From contig JAJYJI010000001.1 in assembly GCA_021789605.1 (NCBI GenBank), positions 1-64,000 on the forward strand: a DNA stretch of 64,000 nucleotides, read 5' to 3'. Under the pieces are notes generated by a model. The model searched no databases. It was not told the DNA's origin and worked only from the letters and a program-made list of their open reading frames with translations. Every line of letters begins with the position of its first letter. The first letter of the stretch is position 1. This document shows, piece after piece, positions 51,097 through 60,720 of this stretch. The position numbers and the translations under genes are program-made. This stretch comes from a bacterium. Lineage in GTDB: Bacteria > SZUA-79 > Acidulodesulfobacterales > Acidulodesulfobacteraceae.

Positions 51097-52167
51097 ATGA
51101 AAACCGAAGCCGTAGTTATAGGCGCAGGCCCCGCCGGTTCTTCGGCGGCGTTAGCCCTGTCCAAAAGCGGGATATCCAATATTTTAATAGATAAAAGGCT
51201 TGCCGTGGGAGTTCCCGTCCAGTGCGCCGAGTTTGTCGGGCTCAACATAAGCGGCTACGTCGATTTAAGCGGGGTTGCTTCCGCAATAAACCGCAATATC
51301 AAATTTTTAGATGTAGATACCGGCAAAAATACTTACCGGTTCGACGGAAAAGGATATATGCTTAACCGCGATATTTTCGACCGGCATTTGGCGGAAGAAG
51401 CGGTTGCGGCGGGAACAAAGCTGATAACGGGCGCCAGAGCCTATAAAATAAACCGGCAAAAAAACAGCGTCGATGTTTTAAGCGTCTCCGGAAATATATC
51501 TTTCGAGATACGCTACGATTACCTGCTCGCCGCCGCTGGCCCTAAAAACGTTCTTGGGCTTCCTGAAAACAAGACTTACGCTTATGCGGCGCAGGTAAAA
51601 GCGCGGATAGAAAACGGCATTTTAAACGGAACCGAGTCCGTTATCTGTTATTTCAGGCCGTATATTCCTTTCGGTTACGGCTGGGTTTTTCCCAAAGGCG
51701 GATTTGCGAACGTCGGCGTCGGCATAGAAAAACCTGCGTCTAATATGCCCCTCTCTCTGTCTTTAAGTAAGTTTATCGAAGAAATAAGAGGCGCCGGACT
51801 AATCGGAACCGGAATAGCCGAAAAAACATCGGGACTCATCCCGGTATCGGGCATGAACGAAAAAATAACGGACGGCAATATAGCTTTATGCGGAGACGCC
51901 GCCGGTTTAACGCATCCGGTTACCGGCGCGGGAATTCTGAGCGCGGTAATTTCCGGAAGTCTCTTAGGCGGCTATATCGCCGAAAGCATAAGGACGTCGA
52001 AAAATTTACTCGCGGACTATGAAGAAGAACTCGAGTCAATTTTTAAAAAACCCCTGTCCGCAGCTTCTAAAAAAAGGGCGGAATTATACCCTTTAATGAC
52101 CTGCGCCGAAAGCATAGACGAATATATAAAAAGGCTCTGGCCGTCGTTTGCCGAATATTACGCATGA
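51097..52167 (+). CDS. Geranylgeranyl-reductase family FAD protein
   Basis: The 356-aa protein has the Rossmann start TEAVVIGAGPAGSSAALALSKSG, the family-specific VPVQCAEFVG (where the Cys of the GGR motif lies), YGWVFPKGGFANVGVG and the second FAD motif ALCGDAAGLTHPVTGAGILSA. GGR-family enzymes reduce isoprenoid double bonds in chlorophyll, archaeal lipids or menaquinone side chains. With a polyprenyl synthase 1.6 kb downstream and a UbiE homologue in the window, saturation of a quinone tail is the likely role here, but this is inference. Confidence 0.8.
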   Translation: MKTEAVVIGAGPAGSSAALALSKSGISNILIDKRLAVGVPVQCAEFVGLNISGYVDLSGVASAINRNIKFLDVDTGKNTYRFDGKGYMLNRDIFDRHLAEEAVAAGTKLITGARAYKINRQKNSVDVLSVSGNISFEIRYDYLLAAAGPKNVLGLPENKTYAYAAQVKARIENGILNGTESVICYFRPYIPFGYGWVFPKGGFANVGVGIEKPASNMPLSLSLSKFIEEIRGAGLIGTGIAEKTSGLIPVSGMNEKITDGNIALCGDAAGLTHPVTGAGILSAVISGSLLGGYIAESIRTSKNLLADYEEELESIFKKPLSAASKKRAELYPLMTCAESIDEYIKRLWPSFAEYYA

Positions 52168-52362
52168 CGCCGAAAACTGACGCCGAAAACTTGCCTTACC
52201 GGACATATTAAAGTAAAATAAAGCATGGAAGCATATTTATTTAAACATACGGAGCGTTTTTCCTGTTTGACGCTATTTCCCGAATCCGTTTTTATGGAAG
52301 TTCGGCATGTATATATAGGATTTTACCGGTGCGGCCTAAATAATAAGCATATAAAAATTAAT

Positions 52363-52418
52363 AAACGTATAAACGTATAAACGTATAAACGTATAAATTA
52401 ATAAATGTATAAATGTAT
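52363..52418 (+). repeat. 8-bp tandem repeats (AAACGTAT x4, AAATGTAT x2) over the radA start
   Basis: Four AAACGTAT units (52363-52394) and two AAATGTAT units (52403-52418) run through the radA start codon, which lies in the fifth full unit. The 8-bp period is not a multiple of three. Confidence 0.85.
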
Positions 52419-53763
52419 AAATTGCGGCGCAAATTCTTTAAGATGGGTGGGAAGATGTCCCGAATGCCGCAGTTTTAACACCATGGAAGAAGCGGAGGCG
52501 GAAAGCGCTCAGCCGAAAGTCGCCAGATTTAAAAAGAAACCGCCGGAAATTCCTCCGGTTACCGTTTCGGACGTCCGTTACGCCAATCCGTTAAACCGGA
52601 TTCCTACCGGAATAAAAGAGTTCGACGTATCCGTCGGCTCCGGTCTTGTCGCAGGCCAGAGCGTTCTCATAGGAGGGGACCCGGGAATCGGCAAATCCAC
52701 GCTTATGCTGCAGGTTGCCGAAAGGCTTGCGTCGGGCGGGCGGAAAATCCTTTATATTTCTGCCGAAGAGTCCTTAAATCAGATTATACTGCGGGCGAAA
52801 AGGCTTAAGATAAAGTCCGAAACTTTGTTTTTTCAGGCTTTAAACGATATAAACGAAGCGCTTTACGCCGTATCTGACGGAGAGTACGGTTTTATAATAA
52901 TAGATTCTATACAGAGAATTACCACGCCCCGTTCGGACGCCGCCTACGGCGGCATAAACGGGCTAAGAGAAATCGCGCACGAGATAACGTCGGCGTGCCT
53001 TAAAAAAAACTGCGGAATATTTCTTGTGTGCCACGTTACCAAAGAAGGCGGCTTTGCAGGGCCTAAGACGCTCGAGCATATGGTTGACACCGTTTTATAT
53101 TTCGATTCCGGAAAAAGGGATTCGCACCGCATCTTAAGATGCTATAAAAACAGATTCGGCTCTACGGACGAAATAGGCATATACGAAATGTCGGAAAACG
53201 GGCTTTCCGGCGTTAAAAATCCTTCGGCGTATTTTACGTCCGAACGCCAGCCGGATTCTTCCGGTTCGGTAATCACGGCCTGTCTTGAAGGAACGAGGGC
53301 AATGCTCGTCGAGGTTCAGGCGCTCGTCGTGCCGTCGTATATGCCCGTTCCCAAAAGGGTCTGTCTCGGAATAGACGGCGGGAGGGTTTCCATTATCGCC
53401 GCCGTTCTGGAAAAAAAAGAAGGCATAAAACTTTCCTCCAAAGAAATTTACGTTAAAATATTCGGAGGCATAACCGTTCAGGAGCCTGCGGCAGATTTGC
53501 CGGTAGCGGCTTCAATCGTATCGAGCTATATGGAGAAGCCGCTTCCGTCAAGTTTCATGGCGTTCGGCGAAATAGGCTTGACGGGCGAAGTCAGAGGGGT
53601 AGCCAATCCCGCCGCAAGAATAAAAGAAGCCGCGTCCGCCGGCTTCGGCGATATACTGATTCCGCAGTCGAATTTAAAAGACGTTAAGGATATGAAGGGC
53701 TTCGGCAATATAAATTTTCATCCGGTTTCTAAATTAAAAAAAATTATTGAATATTTAACCTAA
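52405..53763 (+). CDS. radA: DNA repair protein RadA (Sms)
   Basis: The 452-aa protein has the zinc finger MYKCINCGANSLRWVGRCPEC, Walker A LIGGDPGIGKSTLMLQVAE near residue 95, IIIDSIQRI, the RadA-specific KNRFGSTDE and a C-terminal Lon-like domain (LPVAASIVSSY ... GEIGLTGEVRGV). RadA is a DnaB-like helicase active in recombination repair. The start at 52405 is fixed by the N-terminal Cys finger, even though no Shine-Dalgarno precedes it; instead the region is 8-bp tandem repeats. Confidence 0.95.
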   Translation: MYKCINCGANSLRWVGRCPECRSFNTMEEAEAESAQPKVARFKKKPPEIPPVTVSDVRYANPLNRIPTGIKEFDVSVGSGLVAGQSVLIGGDPGIGKSTLMLQVAERLASGGRKILYISAEESLNQIILRAKRLKIKSETLFFQALNDINEALYAVSDGEYGFIIIDSIQRITTPRSDAAYGGINGLREIAHEITSACLKKNCGIFLVCHVTKEGGFAGPKTLEHMVDTVLYFDSGKRDSHRILRCYKNRFGSTDEIGIYEMSENGLSGVKNPSAYFTSERQPDSSGSVITACLEGTRAMLVEVQALVVPSYMPVPKRVCLGIDGGRVSIIAAVLEKKEGIKLSSKEIYVKIFGGITVQEPAADLPVAASIVSSYMEKPLPSSFMAFGEIGLTGEVRGVANPAARIKEAASAGFGDILIPQSNLKDVKDMKGFGNINFHPVSKLKKIIEYLT

Positions 53764-53807
53764 CTGAAATAAAATAATAAAGGAAAAATAACGGGAGAAA
53801 TTAAAAT

Positions 53808-54776
53808 TTGCTTAATATTTCGTTCGGCTGCATAGAAGATGAATTGCAAAGAGTGGAAGAACATTTCGAAACCAATCTCGCCACGGAAACCCCGCTGATT
53901 TACAAGGTTGCAAAATACGTGATTTCTAGCGGCGGGAAAAGGCTCAGGCCGCTTCTCCTGATAGCGGCGTCAAAATTATGCGGATATACCGCGGACGCGC
54001 ATATTCCCTTGGCCGCCGTCATAGAATTTATACATACCGCGACGCTTCTTCACGACGACGTCGTCGATAACGCCCCGTTAAGGCGTGGAAAACCGTCGGC
54101 AAATATAGTTTTCGGAAACGAAGCTTCCGTTCTGGTAGGAGACTATTTATTCGCAAAATCTTTCAAGATTCTTTCGGCTTTAAATAATCCGGATATCGTA
54201 AAGGCATATTCGGACGCAACGACCCTTATGGCGGAGGGAGAAGTCAAAGAGCTTGTGAAAACCGCAGATATAACCACTACCGAAGAAGATTACCTCGATA
54301 TAATCGTAAAAAAAACGGCGGTGCTTTTTGCGTGCGCTTCGCAGGCCGGAGCCATAATAGCCGGGAAAAACGACCGCTATATCAAGCGCCTTTACGATTA
54401 CGGATTGAATATAGGAATCGCGTTCCAGCTTATGGACGATGCGCTCGACTATATTTCCAACGAGGAGTTCGGCAAATTTATCGGCAACGATTTAAAAGAA
54501 GGCAAACTTACCCTTCCCCTCATACATGCCATAAAAAGGGCAAGCGAACCCGAAAAAGATATTATATCCAAAATAATTTACAAGAAAAAACTTGCAAAAC
54601 GCGACCTTAAAACCGCGCTTGACCTCGTTAACGGCTACGAGTCCATAGAATATACCATTTCTAAGGCAAAAGACGCCGTTCTTAAGGCAAAGAAAAATCT
54701 CGATATTTTTCCCGATTCCGAATATAAAATAAGTTTAATGGATATAGCGGATTATATAACGGAAAGAAAATTATAA
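53808..54776 (+). CDS. ispB: Polyprenyl diphosphate synthase (octaprenyl type)
   Basis: The 322-aa protein has both Asp-rich motifs of trans-prenyltransferases: LHDDVVDNAPLRRGKPSAN near residue 83 and FQLMDDALDYI near 210, plus GGKRLRPLLLI. It makes the long isoprenoid tail of menaquinone or ubiquinone. The residue before the first motif (TATLLHDD) is compatible with long-chain products. The start is TTG behind GGGAGAAA. Chain length cannot be set by eye. Confidence 0.88.
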   Translation: MLNISFGCIEDELQRVEEHFETNLATETPLIYKVAKYVISSGGKRLRPLLLIAASKLCGYTADAHIPLAAVIEFIHTATLLHDDVVDNAPLRRGKPSANIVFGNEASVLVGDYLFAKSFKILSALNNPDIVKAYSDATTLMAEGEVKELVKTADITTTEEDYLDIIVKKTAVLFACASQAGAIIAGKNDRYIKRLYDYGLNIGIAFQLMDDALDYISNEEFGKFIGNDLKEGKLTLPLIHAIKRASEPEKDIISKIIYKKKLAKRDLKTALDLVNGYESIEYTISKAKDAVLKAKKNLDIFPDSEYKISLMDIADYITERKL

Positions 54777-54794
54777 AAAAGGAAATTACCGTCC

Positions 54795-56045
54795 ATGAAC
54801 GATTTTATTTTTAAAGAAAACGAACTTTACTGCGAGGACGTTCCCGTCAGAAAGATAGCTTCCGAAGTGGGAACGCCTTTATATTTATATTCCCTCGCCA
54901 CTTTAAAGAGGCATTTTAACGTTTTCGACGAAAGTTCCAAAGCGCTCAATTCTATTGTATGTTACAGCGTTAAAGCCAATTCCAATATTTCGCTCCTTCA
55001 TTTTTTATTTAAAATGGGATGGGGCGCCGATATCGTTTCGGGAGGAGAGCTTTTCAGGGCTATTAAGGCCGGAGTCGATACGCGCAAAGTCGTATATTCC
55101 GGCGTGGGAAAAACCGAAAGCGAGATAGAGTTTGCTCTCGAAGCCGATATCCTGATGTTTAACGCAGAGTCCCTGTCCGAGGTTTTCCTCATCGATAGGA
55201 CCGCCGGCAGGCTCAATAAAAAAGCAAGAATTTCTTTCAGGGTGAATCCGGACGTCGACCCGAAAACACACCCCTATATTTCTACCGGACTTAAGAAAAA
55301 TAAATTCGGCATAAACATAAAACAGGCGGTTCAGGCTTACGAAACCGCCGCTAAGCTGCCCAATATAGATATCGTCGGCTTGGACTGTCATATAGGTTCT
55401 CAGCTTACCGAGATATCGCCTTTTAACGATGCGTTGAAAATCATAAAAGAGCTTCTTTTTAAGATTATCGCCAAAGGCATGGATATTAAATATCTAGATT
55501 TGGGAGGAGGGCTCGGCATCACCTACGAAAACGAAATGCCCCCGCATCCTTCCACCTATATAAATTCCGTAAAAAAAATACTGGAAGGCTATAAAGGGCA
55601 GGTCATATTCGAGCCCGGAAGGCTGATTGTAGGAAACAGCGGCATATTAGTCGCAAAGGTAGTTTACAATAAAAATACCGGCAGTAAAAATTTTATTATT
55701 ACCGACGGCGGCATGAACGATTTGATAAGGCCGGCTTTATATGAAGCGTATCACGAAATAGTTCCCGTGCTCAAAAGAGAAGGCCCGCGCCTTAAGGTCG
55801 ATATAGTGGGACCGATATGCGAATCCGCGGATTTTTTCGGAAAAGACAGGGTGCTTAATCCCGTCGAGGAGGGGGATTTTATTGCCGTATTCAGCGCCGG
55901 AGCCTACGGCTTTTCCATGTCGTCCAATTACAACTCTAGGCCGAGGGCGGCGGAAGCGCTTGTGGATAAAGATAAATTTTATATCATAAGAAAGCGCGAA
56001 ACATACGAAGATTTAATAGACAAAGAAATTATAGTCAACCCTTAA
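54795..56045 (+). CDS. lysA: Diaminopimelate decarboxylase
   Basis: The 416-aa PLP enzyme shows CYSVKANSNISLLHFL (PLP lysine), GWGADIVSGGELFRAIKAG, NIVGLDCHIGSQLTEISPF-type His-Gly region, YLDLGGGLGITY, and GPICESADFFGKDR with the catalytic Cys-Glu. It makes lysine from meso-DAP. It starts the lysA-dapA unit, with dapA 30 nt later. The grouping lysA-dapA-dapB is common in Deltaproteobacteria. Confidence 0.95.
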   Translation: MNDFIFKENELYCEDVPVRKIASEVGTPLYLYSLATLKRHFNVFDESSKALNSIVCYSVKANSNISLLHFLFKMGWGADIVSGGELFRAIKAGVDTRKVVYSGVGKTESEIEFALEADILMFNAESLSEVFLIDRTAGRLNKKARISFRVNPDVDPKTHPYISTGLKKNKFGINIKQAVQAYETAAKLPNIDIVGLDCHIGSQLTEISPFNDALKIIKELLFKIIAKGMDIKYLDLGGGLGITYENEMPPHPSTYINSVKKILEGYKGQVIFEPGRLIVGNSGILVAKVVYNKNTGSKNFIITDGGMNDLIRPALYEAYHEIVPVLKREGPRLKVDIVGPICESADFFGKDRVLNPVEEGDFIAVFSAGAYGFSMSSNYNSRPRAAEALVDKDKFYIIRKRETYEDLIDKEIIVNP

Positions 56046-56075
56046 AAAGAAAAGAAAAGAAAAGGAGCATATATT

Positions 56076-56951
56076 ATGTTTAAAGGAGTGTTCACGGCAA
56101 TCGTTACGCCTTTTACGGGGGGCAAAATCGACGAAAAGGCGCTTCGGAAATTAATAGAATTCCAGATAGAAAACGGTGTCGAAGGAATAGTCGCCTGCGG
56201 AAGCACCGGCGAATCCGCCACGCTGTCTTTCGAGGAGCATATAGACGTTATAAGAATCGCGTCCGAAGCGGCATACGGCAAAATTAAGGTTATAGCGGGC
56301 ACCGGTTCCAATAATACCGCGGAGGCCGTTCATCTTGTCCGGGAAGCCGAAAAGTTTAAAATAGACGGACATTTGCAAATCGCTCCGTATTACAACAGGC
56401 CGACGCAGGAAGGGCTTTTTCTTCATTTTAAGACTGTTGCGGAAAATTGTTCCGCGCCTGTAATTCTTTATAACGTTCCGTCCCGAACGGCGGTCAATAT
56501 TCTTCCCGAAACTGTATTAAGGCTTTCGGAAACGGGCAAAATAGCCGGCATCAAAGAAGCAAGCGGTTCTTTAGAACAGGTCTCGGCTATTTTAAGAAAA
56601 GCCCCGGAAAAATTTTGCGTTTTGTCCGGCGACGACGCCCTTACCCTTCCCATAATTGCCATAGGCGGACACGGCGTTATATCGACCGTTTCCAACATTG
56701 CGCCTAAAGATATGGCCATTATGACGGATTATGCGCTTAAGGGAGATTTGAAGCAGGCAAGAAAACTTAACTTTAAACTTTTTCCGTTAATTCGCGCAAT
56801 GTTTATAGAAACAAATCCTATTCCCGTTAAAAAGGCCCTAAACATAATGGGATTTATCGAAAACGAAATAAGGCTTCCGCTGGCCGAGGCGTCGGGCGCA
56901 AATATCGATAAAATAAAATCGGCTTTAAAGGAATACGGAATACTGCAATAA
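56076..56951 (+). CDS. dapA: 4-hydroxy-tetrahydrodipicolinate synthase
   Basis: The 291-aa TIM barrel has VACGSTGESATLSFEEH, VIAGTGSNNTAEAV, the Tyr of YYNRPTQEGL and LYNVPSRTAVNI, and the Schiff-base lysine in IAGIKEASGSLEQ. It condenses pyruvate and aspartate semialdehyde, opening the DAP/lysine route. A strong AAGGAG precedes the ATG. Length is standard. Confidence 0.96.
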   Translation: MFKGVFTAIVTPFTGGKIDEKALRKLIEFQIENGVEGIVACGSTGESATLSFEEHIDVIRIASEAAYGKIKVIAGTGSNNTAEAVHLVREAEKFKIDGHLQIAPYYNRPTQEGLFLHFKTVAENCSAPVILYNVPSRTAVNILPETVLRLSETGKIAGIKEASGSLEQVSAILRKAPEKFCVLSGDDALTLPIIAIGGHGVISTVSNIAPKDMAIMTDYALKGDLKQARKLNFKLFPLIRAMFIETNPIPVKKALNIMGFIENEIRLPLAEASGANIDKIKSALKEYGILQ

Positions 56952-57103
56952 AAAAATGATTTTGACGGCAGGTTGCCGGAAGCGTTAGCGTTGCCGTAAA
57001 ATGTTATTAGAGGCTATCGGCCGCGCAATAATATTTTCACGTTACGATTAAAATTATATCTTAAAAAAATGCGGTTTTCATGAGAGGACGGCTATAATAT
57101 ATT

Positions 57104-57946
57104 ATGGAAAAAAATGGAGTTAAAACCGGCGTAATAGTATGCGGCAGCAAAGGCAGAATGGGCGGCGCCATAATATCCCTGCTTGAAGATTCCGACGGCT
57201 TGTCGCTTATAGGAAGGGTGGATTCGGGTTATTCCGAAAGCGAAGCGTCCGGCGCGGGATTCACGGAATACGAAAACAACTCCGCCGGCAAATTTTTAAC
57301 GTTAAAAGAAGCTCTCCGTTTAACTGTAAAAATCGAAAATAAAGCGATAATAGATTTTACGTCAAAAAGCGCCTCTCTCGTTCACGCCGGTGAAGCCGCG
57401 GCGTATAACGTTCCGATAGTCATAGGCTCTACCGGATTTTCCCCCGAAGACGTAAAGGCGCTCAAAGATTACGGGCGGCGCATCCCGCTTGTTTTATCGG
57501 GCAATATGAGCCTGGGTATAAACGTTTTGCTCAACATAGTTTACGACGCTTCCAAATATCTAGGTCCCGATTACGATTGCGAAATAATAGAAACGCACCA
57601 TAACAAGAAAAAAGACGCTCCCAGCGGGACCGCCGCAATGCTTGCCGGATCCGTAGCATTGCAGAGGAACGACGATTTAAGCAAAAAAAGCGTTTACGGC
57701 AGGTCAGGCGGCGCGGCGGAAAGGAAAAAAGGCGAAATAGGCATTTTATCGGTCAGAGCCGGAGATATAATAGGCGAACATAAGGTAATATTTGCCGGAA
57801 ACGAAGAGGTCGTGGAAATTTCGCATAAGGCCGTATCCAGAAACAACTTTGCTCGTGGGGCGATGAAAGCCGCCCTCTGGCTTATCGGTAAAGATAACGG
57901 GTTTTACGATATGAGGGACGTGCTTGGGTTGGATAAACATGAATAA
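57104..57946 (+). CDS. dapB: 4-hydroxy-tetrahydrodipicolinate reductase
   Basis: The 280-aa protein has the NAD(P) motif [48 protein letters not shown] and the DapB signature [22 protein letters not shown] with catalytic His and Lys. It follows dapA by 152 nt. Its stop overlaps the pyrG start (ATGAATAA), so DAP and CTP synthesis genes are co-translated at this point. Slightly longer than E. coli DapB owing to an insert near residue 45-65. Confidence 0.94.
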   Translation: MEKNGVKTGVIVCGSKGRMGGAIISLLEDSDGLSLIGRVDSGYSESEASGAGFTEYENNSAGKFLTLKEALRLTVKIENKAIIDFTSKSASLVHAGEAAAYNVPIVIGSTGFSPEDVKALKDYGRRIPLVLSGNMSLGINVLLNIVYDASKYLGPDYDCEIIETHHNKKKDAPSGTAAMLAGSVALQRNDDLSKKSVYGRSGGAAERKKGEIGILSVRAGDIIGEHKVIFAGNEEVVEISHKAVSRNNFARGAMKAALWLIGKDNGFYDMRDVLGLDKHE

Positions 57947-59690
57947 AACAAAATATATTTTTATTACCGGAGGAGTAGTTTCAAGTCTTGGCAAAGGCAT
58001 AGCCGCCGCTTCCATAGCCGCGCTTCTCGAGGCGAGGGGACTTAATATCACTATGCAGAAGCTTGACCCATATATTAACGTGGACCCCGGAACCATGAAC
58101 CCTTTCCAGCACGGGGAAGTCTTCGTTACCGACGACGGAGCCGAAACCGACCTCGACCTCGGCCATTACGAAAGATTTACTTCCATTTCGCTTACGAAAA
58201 AGAACAATCTTACGAGCGGACAGGTTTACGATTCCGTTATAAACAATGAAAGAAAAGGGCTCTATCTCGGAAAAACGGTTCAGGTGATACCGCACATAAC
58301 CGATGAAATAAAAAAAAGAATAATGGAGGCTTCGGACGGAAAAGACGTAGCCATCATAGAAATAGGCGGAACGGTCGGCGACATAGAAAGCCTCCCTTTT
58401 CTTGAGGCCATAAGGCAGTTTCAGTTGGATAAAGGAAGGGAAAACGTGCTGTACGTCCATCTTACCCTCGTTCCGTTCATAAAGACGGCGGACGAACTGA
58501 AAACCAAACCTACCCAGCATTCCGTTAAAGAACTTAGGGCCATAGGCATAGAGCCTTCCATTATAATATGCCGCGCGGACAGAGTCCTGCCTCAGGATAT
58601 AAGGGCAAAAATCGCGCTGTTCTGCAACGTCGAAGCCGATGCCGTAATCACCGCCAAAGACGAAGAAAGCATTTACGACGTGCCGCTTGCCCTGCACGAA
58701 GAAGGGCTGGATTCTAAAATAATAGGATATTTAAATATATGGGCGAAATCTCCCGATTTAAGCGAATGGGAAAAAATATCCGATACTTTAAAGACTCTTA
58801 AAAATTCCGTAACTATCGGCGTGGTCGGGAAATACGTATATCTCAAGGAATCTTATAAAAGCCTTAACGAAAGCCTTATACACGGCGGCATCGCCAACAA
58901 TTTAACCGTAAATATAAAATATATAAATTCCGAAGATTTTGAAGGAGACGACTGGAAGGAAAGGCTCATGGAATTCGACGGCTGTTCCGGCATTTTAGTT
59001 CCGGGGGGATTCGGCTCGCGCGGGATTAACGGCATGATAAAAGCTATTAATTACGCAAGGATAAATAATATTCCGTATTTCGGGATATGCCTCGGAATGC
59101 AGCTTATGACCATAGAATACGCCAGAAACGCGCTTGGGCTTAAAGACGCTAATTCCTACGAGTTCGACGAAATTACCCCCGACCCCGTGATAAGCATTAT
59201 GGAAGACCAGAAGGACATAGGGAATATGGGCGGAACGATGAGGCTCGGCGCATATCCGTGCATAATATCAAAAAATACTTTAGCCGGACAGGCCTATCTT
59301 AAAAACAGCAAAAAATATTTAATCAACAAAAAAAACAGCGTAAAAGTCAGCCACGACGGCAATATTATGATAAGCGAAAGGCACAGGCACAGATTTGAAT
59401 TCAATAATAAATACAGGGAAATATTCAAATCGTCCGGCTTCGTTTTTTCGGGCGTATCGCCGGACGATAAACTTATAGAAATTTGCGAATTAAAAGACCA
59501 TCCGTGGTTCGTAGGATGCCAGTTTCATCCAGAATTTAAATCGTCGCCGCTTTCCCCCCATCCTTTATTTAAAGAATTTATTTCCGCGGCGGTCAAATAT
59601 TTCAACGGTTCGGGCGCATTAAAAACCAAATCCAAAAAACAGAAAAATGCCCCCCATATAAATAATAAGAAAAAAAATTTTACCGTATAA
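57939..59690 (+). CDS. pyrG: CTP synthase
   Basis: The protein (583 aa from ATG 57939) is complete: [69 protein letters not shown], and a glutaminase half with [18 protein letters not shown] (Cys nucleophile) and [11 protein letters not shown] (His-Glu). It makes CTP from UTP, ATP and glutamine. The ORF track starts at 57924, but the ATG at 57939 gives the normal N-terminus and an 8-nt overlap with dapB. A Lys/Asn-rich C-terminal tail of about 25 residues is extra. Confidence 0.96.
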   Translation: MNKTKYIFITGGVVSSLGKGIAAASIAALLEARGLNITMQKLDPYINVDPGTMNPFQHGEVFVTDDGAETDLDLGHYERFTSISLTKKNNLTSGQVYDSVINNERKGLYLGKTVQVIPHITDEIKKRIMEASDGKDVAIIEIGGTVGDIESLPFLEAIRQFQLDKGRENVLYVHLTLVPFIKTADELKTKPTQHSVKELRAIGIEPSIIICRADRVLPQDIRAKIALFCNVEADAVITAKDEESIYDVPLALHEEGLDSKIIGYLNIWAKSPDLSEWEKISDTLKTLKNSVTIGVVGKYVYLKESYKSLNESLIHGGIANNLTVNIKYINSEDFEGDDWKERLMEFDGCSGILVPGGFGSRGINGMIKAINYARINNIPYFGICLGMQLMTIEYARNALGLKDANSYEFDEITPDPVISIMEDQKDIGNMGGTMRLGAYPCIISKNTLAGQAYLKNSKKYLINKKNSVKVSHDGNIMISERHRHRFEFNNKYREIFKSSGFVFSGVSPDDKLIEICELKDHPWFVGCQFHPEFKSSPLSPHPLFKEFISAAVKYFNGSGALKTKSKKQKNAPHINNKKKNFTV

Positions 59691-59736
59691 TGTCGCGCCG
59701 CCTTCTTCATTTTCATTAAATTAAACAAATAAAAAT

Positions 59737-60579
59737 ATGGAAGCGTCAAACGTTTTTAAGAAAGACGATTTAGGCTTGCTGTTAAACTTTAAATTCAATA
59801 ACGCCTATCCTTTTATTATCGCAGGACCCTGCGTTATAGAAGACGCCAAGACGATGGAGGGTATAGCCGCGGCTTTAAAGGACTATTCGGAAGAGCTTAA
59901 TTTTAATCTCGTATTTAAGGCTTCCTACGACAAGGCAAACAGGACGTCCGTCAACTCTTTCAGGGGGCCGGGCATCGACAGGGGATTGGAGATGCTTCAG
60001 AATATTAAGTCGAAATATAATGTTCCGGTTTTAAGCGACGTCCACCGCGTGAGCGAAATAGAAAAGGCAAAAGCCGTTCTCGATATCATTCAGATACCGG
60101 CTTTTTTATCGAGGCAGACCGATATTCTTCTGGAAGCGGCGAAAACCGGAAAAATAGTCAACGTTAAAAAAGGACAGTTTTTAGCGCCGTGGGATGCACG
60201 GTTTATCGCCGAAAAGCTCAGAGCCGCTGGAAACGGCAAGATAATCCTTACGGAAAGAGGCGTTAGTTTCGGCTATAATAATCTTGTCGTAGATTTCAGG
60301 TCTCTTCCCGTGATGAAGGAAACGGGCGCGCTCGTCGTTTTCGACGCCACCCACAGCGTCCAGCTTCCGGGCGGTTCAGGCCAGATTTCTTCCGGAGACA
60401 GAAAATACGTCATGCCGCTTGCGAGGGCGGCATCGGCCGTAGGCGTAGACGGTTTATTTTTCGAGGTTCATCCCGACCCGCCTTCCGCAAAAAGCGACGC
60501 GGCTAATTCGGTTTACCTCGGCTCTTTTAAGGACGGTTTAAAAAACGTCCTTAAAATATCGGAATATAGTAAAATATAA
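59737..60579 (+). CDS. kdsA: 3-deoxy-8-phosphooctulonate synthase
   Basis: The 280-aa protein shows IIAGPCVIEDAKTMEGIA, NLVFKASYDKANRTSVNSFRGPG, QIPAFLSRQTDILLEAAKTG and VFDATHSVQLPGG, all typical of KdsA. It joins arabinose-5-phosphate and PEP to make Kdo-8-phosphate for the LPS inner core. The Asn in KASYDKANRTS argues for the metal-independent class, with the caveat that class calls need alignment. kdsD and kdsC follow. Confidence 0.96.
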   Translation: MEASNVFKKDDLGLLLNFKFNNAYPFIIAGPCVIEDAKTMEGIAAALKDYSEELNFNLVFKASYDKANRTSVNSFRGPGIDRGLEMLQNIKSKYNVPVLSDVHRVSEIEKAKAVLDIIQIPAFLSRQTDILLEAAKTGKIVNVKKGQFLAPWDARFIAEKLRAAGNGKIILTERGVSFGYNNLVVDFRSLPVMKETGALVVFDATHSVQLPGGSGQISSGDRKYVMPLARAASAVGVDGLFFEVHPDPPSAKSDAANSVYLGSFKDGLKNVLKISEYSKI

Positions 60580-60609
60580 TTATAACGGCGCCGGAGTATA
60601 ACGAATATA

Positions 60610-60720
60610 ATGAAAATATATTCTTCGTCCGCGTTGAACAAAGAATGGAACGTCTTAGATGCGGACGCAGGAGATTTTTATCGGCAGATTCAGGCGACGA
60701 AATATAATTGCGCAATATAA
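60610..60720 (+). CDS. 36-aa ORF coupled to kdsD (tentative)
   Basis: MKIYSSSALNKEWNVLDADA and 16 more residues run from ATG 60610 to a TAA that overlaps the kdsD ATG as TAATG. I do not recognise the peptide. The overlap suggests coupled translation (a leader peptide or re-initiation device), but a random 36-codon frame here is not unlikely and the upstream GGAG is 14 nt away. Confidence 0.3.
   Translation: MKIYSSSALNKEWNVLDADAGDFYRQIQATKYNCAI

Noticed and set aside
57981-58697. 238-aa minus-strand ORF within pyrG
   Set aside because: It is a shadow of the highly conserved pyrG frame.
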